NCBI GenBank assembly: GCA_021792235.1
Contig: JAJYVC010000012.1
Coordinates: 1-22,606 of the forward strand
Direction of reading: 5' to 3'
From: Microcaldota archaeon
Lineage (GTDB): Archaea; Micrarchaeota; Micrarchaeia; Micrarchaeales; CABMGC01
Length of the DNA stretch: 22,606 nt
The number at the start of each line of letters is the position of its first letter. Position 1 is the first letter of the stretch. The notes beneath the pieces are model-generated. The model worked only from the letters and a program-made list of their open reading frames with translations, was not told the DNA's origin and searched no databases. The translations under genes were made by a program, and so were the position numbers. This document shows, piece after piece, positions 7,594-14,907 of the stretch.

Positions 7594-8322
7594 TTGGAGG
7601 AGTCTATAGAGATAAATGGCAACCGCATAAGACTGGAGTTCGTCAAGAAACCATGGATAAGGAACAGCTATCTCAAGTTCAACGGAGACAGACTTGTTGT
7701 GGTATCTAGGAGCGAGAGGATGATGCAGAAAGTCGTATCATCCCACAGACCATGGATCGCCAGGCATTACAACCAGATAAGGAGCAGCATACGCATGTTC
7801 GATTCGAACTCGATATTTTACGGTTCATTGAAGTACAATGTAGGATATGTGCAGGCAGGCACTAGGGCAAAGGCAGACATGATAGGCAGCAACCTGATAA
7901 TATACGCGCCAGATAGGACAGCGGCTGAAAGGCTCATAGACAGGATGGTGCGCGATGATACGGAGCGCTTGGTCCCTGAAATAGCCGCTGCAAAGTCCAA
8001 GCAGATAGGAAGGCCGTACAGGGCAGTTAAAACAAGGAAATCGAGGAGGTGGGGCGTGTGCAGGAGCGACGGCACCATCACCTTCAATTACTGCATATCT
8101 ATGCTGCCTAAGCGGCTTCAGGATTACATAGTTTCGCACGAGGTGGCCCATCTCAGGGAGATGAACCATTCTGCAGGATTCTGGGAAGTCGTATCGACAC
8201 TGTGTCCCGACTACAAGAGGCTTCGCAGGGAGCTCCGGGACTACGACAATACCAGAAGGAGAGTACTTGATGGGCCAGAATCCTCCCGGCATGGAGCGAT
8301 GGGCTCAATTCCTGGGCTTTAG
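7594..8322 (+). CDS. YgjP-like (DUF45) metal-dependent hydrolase
   Basis: Member of the YgjP/DUF45 family of zincin-like proteins. The diagnostic block is present: KSRRWGVCRSDGTITFNY at about 149-166, then LPKRLQDYIVSHEVAHL with HEVAH at 182-186, the third ligand His192 in MNHSAGFW, and a C-terminal helix rich in Arg. These are the family's metal ligands and catalytic Glu183. The biochemical role is not firmly settled in the family (a peptidase or a nucleotide hydrolase has been suggested), so I do not assign a substrate. At 242 aa it is normal length. It follows aIF5B closely. Its stop overlaps by 4 bases the stop of the convergent M48 gene. Confidence 0.88.
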   Translation: MEESIEINGNRIRLEFVKKPWIRNSYLKFNGDRLVVVSRSERMMQKVVSSHRPWIARHYNQIRSSIRMFDSNSIFYGSLKYNVGYVQAGTRAKADMIGSNLIIYAPDRTAAERLIDRMVRDDTERLVPEIAAAKSKQIGRPYRAVKTRKSRRWGVCRSDGTITFNYCISMLPKRLQDYIVSHEVAHLREMNHSAGFWEVVSTLCPDYKRLRRELRDYDNTRRRVLDGPESSRHGAMGSIPGL

Positions 8323-9173
8323 GAGTTTGCACCGGTTTGCTCGTCTCTTATTCCGTACTTCTTTGCGTACTTTATCGCGCTCTTTATCCTTGCCTCGGTG
8401 CTCGGATGCGTGGCGTACATGAATCTCCTGACCTTTTCCTGCACGTAGCCCAGCCTTGCAGCTAAGGAAGCTTTTTCCTTTTCAGCTTCTCCTGCCCTGT
8501 TTCCATCCAGGAGCCTGTCCAGAGCTGAAAGGCCGCCCCTCATGTTCATGGCCTGCATCTTGATAGTGGCAATAGGCCCTGCTACCATCAGCGATGCTCT
8601 GTCCGCACGCCTTTCCGCTATCCTACTGATGACAGATATGACAGGCTGCAGCGAAGCTCTTGTTATGTGCTTAACTCCTACGGCAGAGGCTGCCATCATT
8701 CCTTCATAAACGCCGATGTCTGCAGCTCCATGAAGGCCAAACACATGCCCTGCGACGCTTCCTGCGGAGAATGCGGCAGCTGCCGCAACGTTTGAGGCTC
8801 TCTGCCTGAACTTGTACACTGCCGCAGTCCTGCCGCCATCGTTGTGCTTTATGTGGCTTAGCTCATGCGCCATGACTACGGCCCTGTCTTCTCCTTTGAG
8901 AGTCCTTGCAGTACTTACCGAAATTGACACGCTGCTTAGGCCATTGGACCGGTACGCATATGCGTCTGCAACATCATTCCTCATGCTCACTACTCCTGGC
9001 GCCTTCATACCCATCCTTGCCGCTACTGTCATTGCAGTTTGAGCGTATTCAGCACCTAGCCTGCCCCTCTCCGCAGCCCTCAGATCCTCTGCAAGATGAA
9101 GCTCACGCTGCACCTGCCGCAATGCGACATTGAGCTCATTAGACATCCCTTTTGTTATAGGCTTTTTCATCAT
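8319..9173 (-). CDS. M48 family (HtpX/Ste24-like) zinc metallopeptidase
   Basis: Probable membrane-associated protease. The zinc site HELSH is at 103-107, followed by IKHND, with the third ligand probably Glu187 in IAERRADRASL. The C-terminal ATHPSTEARI motif at about 254-263 is typical of HtpX-like proteins. Unlike full HtpX there is no hydrophobic pair at the N-terminus: the first 50 residues are charged and helical. A small, Ala-rich and only moderately hydrophobic stretch lies at about 128-168, so membrane attachment is uncertain. At 284 aa it is in the usual range. Start at ATG 9173 or the adjacent ATG 9170. The 31-base palindrome at 9184-9214 lies directly upstream and contains the only candidate TATA boxes, so regulation by a repressor is plausible. 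Confidence 0.85.
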   Translation of the reverse strand: MMKKPITKGMSNELNVALRQVQRELHLAEDLRAAERGRLGAEYAQTAMTVAARMGMKAPGVVSMRNDVADAYAYRSNGLSSVSISVSTARTLKGEDRAVVMAHELSHIKHNDGGRTAAVYKFRQRASNVAAAAAFSAGSVAGHVFGLHGAADIGVYEGMMAASAVGVKHITRASLQPVISVISRIAERRADRASLMVAGPIATIKMQAMNMRGGLSALDRLLDGNRAGEAEKEKASLAARLGYVQEKVRRFMYATHPSTEARIKSAIKYAKKYGIRDEQTGANS

Positions 9174-9183
9174 GCTTTATCAA

Positions 9184-9214
9184 CGTATATATGATGCAGT
9201 TTATCATATATACG
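9184..9214. promoter_or_regulatory. 31-base perfect palindrome, candidate operator/promoter of the M48 gene
   Basis: Two perfect 12-base arms, CGTATATATGAT at 9184-9195 and ATCATATATACG at 9203-9214, are separated by 7 bases. It lies in the 44-base gap between the Nudix stop and the M48 start. The minus-strand box GTATATAT at 9206-9213 is about 36 bases before ATG 9173, so the arm itself can act as the TATA element. Arm centres are 19 bases apart, roughly two helical turns, as in a site for a dimeric regulator. It could also form an RNA hairpin at the end of the gatDE operon message. Confidence 0.6.
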
Positions 9215-9217
9215 GCT

Positions 9218-9811
9218 TTATTTTTGGCCCAGTTTTTGCATAAAACCTGTGATTTTGGCACCTGATGTCGAGGGATTGTGCTTACTGGCAATGAATCTCA
9301 TGTAGAAGAGCACCGCTGCTATTGTCTTTACGTCGATTATCCTGTTGCTTTTTATCATGCTTACAAGGTCATCTAACCTGACCTTCCTTACCTCTATTAT
9401 CTCTGCAGGATCCCTGTTTGCCCGGGTCTTTGCAAGCCTTGTGGCAAGATAGCAGGTTGAGAACTCAGCTTTTATTCCAGGAGATGGATATGCGGAAAAC
9501 AGCGCCTTTAGCCTGCCGGCCCGGTATCCTGTCTCCTCCTCAAGCTCCCTCCTTGCGGCATCACACGGTGCTTCCCCATCATTGACGTATCCTGCAGGTA
9601 TTTCATACAGATATCGGCCTATGGCTGGCCGGTACTGCCTTTCGATCAGGATCCTTCCGTTATCGAGCACTGGCAGTATTATTATGGAATTTGGGCCGAC
9701 CATCCTGTAGAAATCCATGTTGCGGCCGCCTTTTCGGAATTTGAACTTCTCAATACCAAATACGGCGTTCTTGTATACTATCTCTGGCACGCAGTCACTT
9801 CTTGAGATCAT
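9218..9811 (-). CDS. Nudix hydrolase, ADP-ribose pyrophosphatase-like
   Basis: Hydrolyses a nucleoside diphosphate linked to another group, most likely ADP-ribose to AMP and ribose-5-phosphate. The Nudix box is complete: G74, then GE at 79-80, and REL-EEETGY ending at 96, matching Gx5Ex7REUxEExGU. Before it stands YEIPAGYVNDGE and after it YPSPGIKAEFSTCYLA, both typical of the ADP-ribose pyrophosphatase branch. At 197 aa it fits. Its ATG at 9811 lies inside the end of the AIM24-family gene (17-base overlap), so translation is probably coupled. It is the last gene of the gatD-gatE-AIM24-Nudix run. Confidence 0.88.
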   Translation of the reverse strand: MISRSDCVPEIVYKNAVFGIEKFKFRKGGRNMDFYRMVGPNSIIILPVLDNGRILIERQYRPAIGRYLYEIPAGYVNDGEAPCDAARRELEEETGYRAGRLKALFSAYPSPGIKAEFSTCYLATRLAKTRANRDPAEIIEVRKVRLDDLVSMIKSNRIIDVKTIAAVLFYMRFIASKHNPSTSGAKITGFMQKLGQK

Positions 9812-10478
9812 CTATCGCCGTGGTATATATGTCCGCTGAAAGCTTGTGCCTTGACACGGCATGCGTTATAAGCCTCCCGTTGCCCTCGAACTTTGCCAGG
9901 AAGAGGCCCACGCCGCCAAACATTGCAGTGCGTATGTTGTCAACGAACCTCACCTTGTATGAGAGCTGTGAGTCGAATCCTGCAACATGCTCTGGCTCAA
10001 CCTCTATCGAATTGCCTGGGGTTATATCGTGCTCTATTATGTCACCTGATACGTGTATGAAAACATTTCCGGGTCCTACGAATTCAAGCAGGTACCATCC
10101 CGAATGTGCCAATAGCGCCGTGCTTATCCTAAGTACGTGCACATCGTACTTTACCGATGCGTCCGCAGCAAGGAATGCGTGCCTTTCCGAGGTGAACCTT
10201 TCTCCTGCGCCAAGGGTAATCTGGAAGATCTTCCCGGGAAATATGCCAGCCACTGCAACAGTACCTTCTCCTCCCTTAGAAGCAAACTCCGTAAGTAGAG
10301 CCGTGGTGCCTGTGGCCTTTCTTTCAAGTGCGCTGATTATCCCTCCGGCAAGCCTTGGCGTCATTACTATGTTCTCGGTCTTGCTCACAAGAGTCCCTGA
10401 ATCTGCATATATCTTCTCCCCATCAGCCATAGTGAGGGCGAGGTGTTGCATGTTCGATCCGACTATATCGTATTTCAT
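9795..10478 (-). CDS. AIM24 / TIGR00266 family protein
   Basis: Beta-rich protein of the AIM24 family (PF01987). Family signs are the KIYADSGTLVSKTENIVM segment near the N-terminus, a Gly-rich turn (GGEGTVAVAG), and the later FIHVSGDIIEHDI and MFGGVGLFLAKFEGNGR blocks. The full 227 aa matches the family size. The molecular role is not established in archaea. The yeast mitochondrial member is linked to inner-membrane organisation, which need not apply here. No signal peptide or membrane helix is seen. The ATG overlaps the gatE stop as ATGA, so it is translationally coupled to gatE. Confidence 0.85.
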   Translation of the reverse strand: MKYDIVGSNMQHLALTMADGEKIYADSGTLVSKTENIVMTPRLAGGIISALERKATGTTALLTEFASKGGEGTVAVAGIFPGKIFQITLGAGERFTSERHAFLAADASVKYDVHVLRISTALLAHSGWYLLEFVGPGNVFIHVSGDIIEHDITPGNSIEVEPEHVAGFDSQLSYKVRFVDNIRTAMFGGVGLFLAKFEGNGRLITHAVSRHKLSADIYTTAIDDLKK

Positions 10479-12364
10479 TTCCTATCACCAACCAGTTTGT
10501 TTAACTCTTCACCATCAATATTCAACCTGTGCCTTGACATCATTTCCCTGATTATATCCTTGCCACCTTGGGCCGTAAGCTCCTCGACCATCTTCCTGAG
10601 CCTTTCGCCTGAGATTCTTTCAAGGGACTTCTCCTTTATTATCCGAGTCACGTCCCTGGCAGATTCTGGAGAGTATCTCATTACCTCCCCTATCCCCGCC
10701 TTGGTTATTTCGCCTTTAGAGTACCGGCCGAATATGTCAACGAATACATCCCTGCTGATGTTGGTGTCTATGCCCGCGCGCTCGAGCTCCTTAAGCTTCT
10801 CGAGCAGTGTCGTAGCCACTACAAGGTTTATGCCCTTCACTTTTGAGATTATGTACTCATACAGGGGCAGGTGCTGTGAATAGACCATCTGTTCCCCTAT
10901 CTGCCTATTGCTCAGCCCTGCCTCTACATTCGAGATTCGCTGGTCAAGGTATATGGTGTGCTGCGTTATGCTCTTGATGTAGTCGGATCTGACCTCGATA
11001 GGCAGGGCGTCTGTCTCGGGATACATCCTCGATCCGCCTGGCAGGGGCCTCATGAATCTGGTAGTTCCCTTCTTGGAATCTGCAACAGCCCTTGTTTCAG
11101 GAGGCACCTCTGAAAGCGCCATCGCTGCCCTGTCCAATGCGAATTTCATCGCCTTTTCGCATTGCTGCCTGTCCGCGACTATAAGTATGAATGCGTCACC
11201 CTTTCGCACGCCAAGCTTATCGCCTATAACTTTTATGGTTTCGTATGAAAGACCGTACTTTTGAAGATCCTCATCGCTGTGTATTATGCCCCTGACGCCC
11301 GCCATCCGTGCATAATCGCTTATCTCGCTGCCAAGGCGCCTGTCGGGATTTATCTCTGCTCCCAGATGGCCTGCGAATCCCTGCAGCCTAGCGCCTAGGG
11401 CGATACCTCCCCTCGAAAGAGAGTCTGCAATTATCCTGCCTTTTTCATGCCCGAGCAGGTCGGTAAGCTCCTTTGTATCCCTATCGACAACTGCGTGCCT
11501 TTGGATGAGCGCCTTCTTGAGCTCTATAAGCCTTAACTGCCTCTCCACTTCGTTCTCTATGAAGAGGGCCATGGACTCTATCTCCTGAAGCCCTTTTACC
11601 TCGACCCTTGTGCCCCCTAATATAGAGACGTTAACGTCCTGCCTTATCGTGCCTATGCCCCTTTGCACCTCTGATGACACGGCATCGCCTTCCTTCCTGC
11701 CAGTAAGCCTGAGTGTGAGACCTATCCTCAGCGCTACCTCTGCTGCCTCCTTGGGCGTCTGTATCGATGGATCGGTGTCTATCTCTATGAGAGGTATTCC
11801 TATCCTGTCAACATTGTACACCACCGATCCGCCTGACTGGCCTTCTATGCCGCTTGACTCCTCCTCCAGGAATATCGAGGTTATAGGTATGGTTCTGCCG
11901 TTGACTTGCAACCTTCCGTCATAAGCGACCATCATGCTCCTTTGGAAAGCGCTTGGATCACTCCCGTCCACCACCTCCTTCCTCATGGGCTCGATCTCGT
12001 CAGGTATCCTTGCATTGAATGCGGATGCAAATCTTATAGCTGTCTCGACTGCGTCATCGTTTACCCCATGCGGCGGCTCCTCATCTATGTCTACGAGGCA
12101 TGAGCTTTTCCTGAACACGTTGTATACGAAGCTCCTTCCCCTGCTGCTCTCGAAGCTTGTCGATCTGTCGATGACCCCTAGCTCTCCGGCCACGGCCCTC
12201 TGCCTCCTCTCCACAGTCCCTACCTTCATGTCATTCTCTAGGTCCGTGGAACAGCTGCAGAAGAGCTTCTCTCTGGTTGCAAGCCTCTGGTGTATCTCAA
12301 GGCCGCACTTGAACCCTAGCTTTTTGTAGTATTCAGCATCCTTCACAGCATCACTACTCAACAA
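10475..12364 (-). CDS. gatE: Glu-tRNA(Gln) amidotransferase subunit E
   Basis: tRNA-binding and kinase subunit of the archaeal GatDE enzyme. It activates Glu on Glu-tRNA(Gln) and uses ammonia from GatD to make Gln-tRNA(Gln). The N-terminal GatB-like domain begins with KCGLEIHQRL and continues with DEEPPH, EVVDGSDPSAFQRSMM and IGIPLIEIDTDPS. The GTIRQDVNVSI-EVKGLQEI block follows. An AspRS-like insertion covers roughly residues 285-420 (GFAGHLGAEINPDRRLGSE, GIIHSDEDLQKYGL). A helical tRNA-binding tail with ISRDVFVDIF and KGEITKAGIGEVM ends the protein. At 629 aa the length is usual. No ATG is near the start; TTG 12364 (or 12361) is taken, inside the last codons of gatD. Confidence 0.96.
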   Translation of the reverse strand: MLSSDAVKDAEYYKKLGFKCGLEIHQRLATREKLFCSCSTDLENDMKVGTVERRQRAVAGELGVIDRSTSFESSRGRSFVYNVFRKSSCLVDIDEEPPHGVNDDAVETAIRFASAFNARIPDEIEPMRKEVVDGSDPSAFQRSMMVAYDGRLQVNGRTIPITSIFLEEESSGIEGQSGGSVVYNVDRIGIPLIEIDTDPSIQTPKEAAEVALRIGLTLRLTGRKEGDAVSSEVQRGIGTIRQDVNVSILGGTRVEVKGLQEIESMALFIENEVERQLRLIELKKALIQRHAVVDRDTKELTDLLGHEKGRIIADSLSRGGIALGARLQGFAGHLGAEINPDRRLGSEISDYARMAGVRGIIHSDEDLQKYGLSYETIKVIGDKLGVRKGDAFILIVADRQQCEKAMKFALDRAAMALSEVPPETRAVADSKKGTTRFMRPLPGGSRMYPETDALPIEVRSDYIKSITQHTIYLDQRISNVEAGLSNRQIGEQMVYSQHLPLYEYIISKVKGINLVVATTLLEKLKELERAGIDTNISRDVFVDIFGRYSKGEITKAGIGEVMRYSPESARDVTRIIKEKSLERISGERLRKMVEELTAQGGKDIIREMMSRHRLNIDGEELNKLVGDRK

Positions 12365-13694
12365 AGTCTTTCTTGAACTCTATTCTATTAGTTATCTCTC
12401 CGGCAATTTCCTGACCTAGCAGTTCCCTGGCCTTCTTGGACCCGTAGTTGCCCAGCAGGAAACCCAGCTTGACATATGCCACTTCAGAAAGCATATCCTC
12501 GCAGTTGACTACGCCGATGTCCTCAAGCACCCTCAGATTCCTGTAAACCGTGTGATTGACCCTGCCGAAGACGCACTGAGAAGTGCCGCCCACTATGACT
12601 CCTGATTCAACAGCATCTTTCACGTGGCTTATCCAAGAGAGGCCCTTGATGCTTGGAGAGGTCGGAAATTCGCCCATACCAGTTCCCTCGATTATCAATC
12701 CCTTGAATCCCTTCTTCACGTAGTGATCCACCACTTCGGGATCTGAATTCGGATGCGTCCTCAGGAGAGCGACTTTTGGGTCGAAACCGGTTTGAGCGTG
12801 GACCTTTCCTGTCGATTTTGCAGCATGCCTGTAATCACCGGCATATTCGATGCTGCCATTTATGTCAACGTAGCACAGAGGGCCGCTGTTAACCGGTTTG
12901 AACGCATCCCTCCTTGAGGTGTGCAGCTTGCGCGCCTTAGTGCCCCTTATGAATATGTTCTTCGAATCGGAGCTTGAGCCATGCATGCATATGCCTACCT
13001 CTGCAATATCGCTCTTTGCTGCTATGCTGCACGAGCATATGAGGTTCACGAATGCGTCGCTCGAGCCCCTGTCGCTGCTTCTCATGGCTCCCGTTAGCAC
13101 AACAGGCGAATTAAGATCCTTTAGCATGAAGCTAAGTGCTGCTGCTGTATAGTGCATGGTGTTGGTCCCCAGGGTCACGACAACGCCCTTTGCACCGTTG
13201 TTTAGTGAACTGGCAGCATCCTCAGCAATCTTCTGCCATTCAACATAGGTCATGTCCTCGCTCGATATGCTCATCAGATTGTGCACATCTATGTTGGCTA
13301 TGCTGCCCAGTTCCGGAACCTCGTGCATAAGCTCTTCCGGCTTTGTAAGCATGTATACGCCACCAGATACATAATCCACCTTGCTGCCTATCGTGCCCCC
13401 AGTATAAAGCAAGGCTATCCTTTCAAGGGACCTGTCAACGCTGGCAGAGGCCTTTGGGAATAAGAAATGGTGAGGCTGCGATTCTGACAATTTGGAGACC
13501 TTGGTTCCGCTCTTGTACTTTATGCCTACGTTGTATCCGTCTTTCCTTTTTACCACTATTATGTCGCTACCCCCGGCCCCTGTCCTGGGCATCAGAATCC
13601 CTTCCTGCATGTCCTGACCTGAAGTCACGGATATGGTATCACCCACCTTTATGCCGAGCTTTTCGAATAGCGCCCGTATCTCTTCGGAATACAT
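12354..13694 (-). CDS. gatD: Glu-tRNA(Gln) amidotransferase subunit D, catalytic Asp replaced by Asn
   Basis: L-asparaginase-like subunit that releases ammonia from Gln or Asn for GatE. Residues 1-70 form the small N-terminal beta domain (KVGDTISV, DGYNVGIKY), and the asparaginase fold begins at LLYTGGTIGSKVDY with Thr101 as the expected nucleophile. Thr177 and Lys256 (ARKLHTSRRDAF) are present. The catalytic Asp that should follow Thr177 is Asn178: the motif reads VTLGTNTMHYT instead of xHGTDTMHYT. The codon at 13161-13163 is unambiguous. Family features around it (GAMRSSDRGSSDA, FKGLIIEGTGMGEFP, SQCVFGRVN) are intact. ATG 13694 (446 aa) is the start because a TATA box lies about 27 bases upstream. 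An upstream frame to 13739 would add 15 residues. Confidence 0.94.
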   Translation of the reverse strand: MYSEEIRALFEKLGIKVGDTISVTSGQDMQEGILMPRTGAGGSDIIVVKRKDGYNVGIKYKSGTKVSKLSESQPHHFLFPKASASVDRSLERIALLYTGGTIGSKVDYVSGGVYMLTKPEELMHEVPELGSIANIDVHNLMSISSEDMTYVEWQKIAEDAASSLNNGAKGVVVTLGTNTMHYTAAALSFMLKDLNSPVVLTGAMRSSDRGSSDAFVNLICSCSIAAKSDIAEVGICMHGSSSDSKNIFIRGTKARKLHTSRRDAFKPVNSGPLCYVDINGSIEYAGDYRHAAKSTGKVHAQTGFDPKVALLRTHPNSDPEVVDHYVKKGFKGLIIEGTGMGEFPTSPSIKGLSWISHVKDAVESGVIVGGTSQCVFGRVNHTVYRNLRVLEDIGVVNCEDMLSEVAYVKLGFLLGNYGSKKARELLGQEIAGEITNRIEFKKDFVE

Positions 13695-13717
13695 AATACA
13701 ATTAGGCAGAAACCAGT

Positions 13718-13725
13718 TTAAATAT
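13718..13725 (-). promoter_or_regulatory. TATA box of the gatD-gatE operon
   Basis: ATATTTAA on the minus strand is centred about 27 bases before ATG 13694, predicting a leaderless gatD message. No other good TATA box is seen before the AIM24 and Nudix genes, so one transcript probably covers all four. Confidence 0.5.
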
Positions 13726-13764
13726 GCTGGGTTGGCCAAGAAATCTCTGGCCGTGGCATTGATT

Positions 13765-14877
13765 TTATATTTTGTACAGCCTGCCCCTCCAGGTTATCTG
13801 ACTTGTTCCGCTTGCGGCTATTAGGTTTGAAAGATATATGAACGGCATTAAGGCGACTATTAGTGCGATTGTGAAATCTGGCTTCCCGGCCCTGCGCGCT
13901 GTCTTGATCTCGCTTTTTACGAAGTGTACAAGAAACAGCAAAAAGAGAGGTGTTATTAGGTAGGACATTACAAATGCAGAGACGAAAAGGAGTATCTCTG
14001 CAGTGTAGAACGCGATGCCATAATAGAGGTTCCTGCTGTATCCTAAAATCGTGAGGGCAGACTGCCTTGTAGACCATTCGGCGAACTGCCCGAACGAATC
14101 CGCAGAATTGACCACTGGCTGAGCCTGCCTTACGTAGGCGATCTCAAGCCCCATGGACTTCGCAGCCTTTGTAAGAGATATGTCATCAGACACCGAATAC
14201 CTGGAATTACGCAGCAGCCTCATCGTATTCTTGTTCAGGAGGTCCTTCCTGAATGCGAGGGAGCCTCCCCATCCGAAGCGCGTGCCCTTGTTCTCCATCA
14301 GCCCCTCCCCTACGAATCCCCACACGAATTTCACCTTGGACCAGAAGCCTGCCTTTGGAACGAATTTTGGAAAGGTGGTGGATATCCCTATTTTACTGCT
14401 GCCCAATGGCTTTATCAGCTCGGAAAGCCAGTTGCTTCGCACGCGTATGTCAGAATCGGCTATTACATATGCTTGATAATCCCTGAATGTCATCAATGCA
14501 GTGATTATTGCCCGCACCTTTCCGCTTGCCCTGCCTGATTTCCCAACTGACGAGGTTATGAACTTCATGCCAACCTTACGTATGTGTGCGACAGATGGAT
14601 CAGAACTGCTATCCACTACGGCTATCGCTTTGTAGCTGCCGTATCCCTGACCCATAATCGACCGTAGGTTATCCTCAAGGCCAATGTCGATCCCCCTGCA
14701 CGGGACGATAACCAGGGCCTTTGGATTGAATCTGCTGTGGGATTCGTTCTCGCGCGTCTTTTTCAGGTAGGGGGCCACATCTATCATGAGCATGCCGAAG
14801 AAAACGACAGATAGGAATGCTATGAGGAATTCATACAGCAGATACAATGCATCATCAACCGTAGATGCTAGGTACAT
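13765..14877 (-). CDS. membrane-bound GT2-type glycosyltransferase
   Basis: Inverting glycosyltransferase with a GT-A fold and membrane anchors. An N-terminal helix at about 11-31 is followed by the catalytic domain: VIVPCRGIDIGLEDNL, Asp89 in AVVDSSSDPS, the metal-binding DxD as Asp141-Ser-Asp143 in VIADSDIR, FGWGGSLAFR, the Asp pair 231-232 in SVSDDISL, and EWSTRQ at 267-272. This D..DxD..D..xxRx layout resembles GT21 ceramide glucosyltransferases and processive GT2 enzymes. Three further helices follow from about 285. The acceptor is unknown. ATG 14877 (370 aa) is chosen because the frame upstream lies antisense inside the AglH-like gene. Divergent from that gene, it may add a sugar to the same lipid-linked glycan. 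Confidence 0.85.
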   Translation of the reverse strand: MYLASTVDDALYLLYEFLIAFLSVVFFGMLMIDVAPYLKKTRENESHSRFNPKALVIVPCRGIDIGLEDNLRSIMGQGYGSYKAIAVVDSSSDPSVAHIRKVGMKFITSSVGKSGRASGKVRAIITALMTFRDYQAYVIADSDIRVRSNWLSELIKPLGSSKIGISTTFPKFVPKAGFWSKVKFVWGFVGEGLMENKGTRFGWGGSLAFRKDLLNKNTMRLLRNSRYSVSDDISLTKAAKSMGLEIAYVRQAQPVVNSADSFGQFAEWSTRQSALTILGYSRNLYYGIAFYTAEILLFVSAFVMSYLITPLFLLFLVHFVKSEIKTARRAGKPDFTIALIVALMPFIYLSNLIAASGTSQITWRGRLYKI

Positions 14878-14878
14878 T

Positions 14879-14886
14879 TTTATATG
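14879..14886 (+). promoter_or_regulatory. TATA box of the AglH-like gene
   Basis: TTTATATG is centred about 25 bases before ATG 14908, predicting a leaderless message. It lies only 2 bases from the start codon of the divergent glycosyltransferase, so the two promoters must interleave within the 30-base gap. A weaker minus-strand box at 14894-14901 may serve the other gene. Confidence 0.5.
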
Positions 14887-14907
14887 CTTTACCCCATATT
14901 CTAGCGT

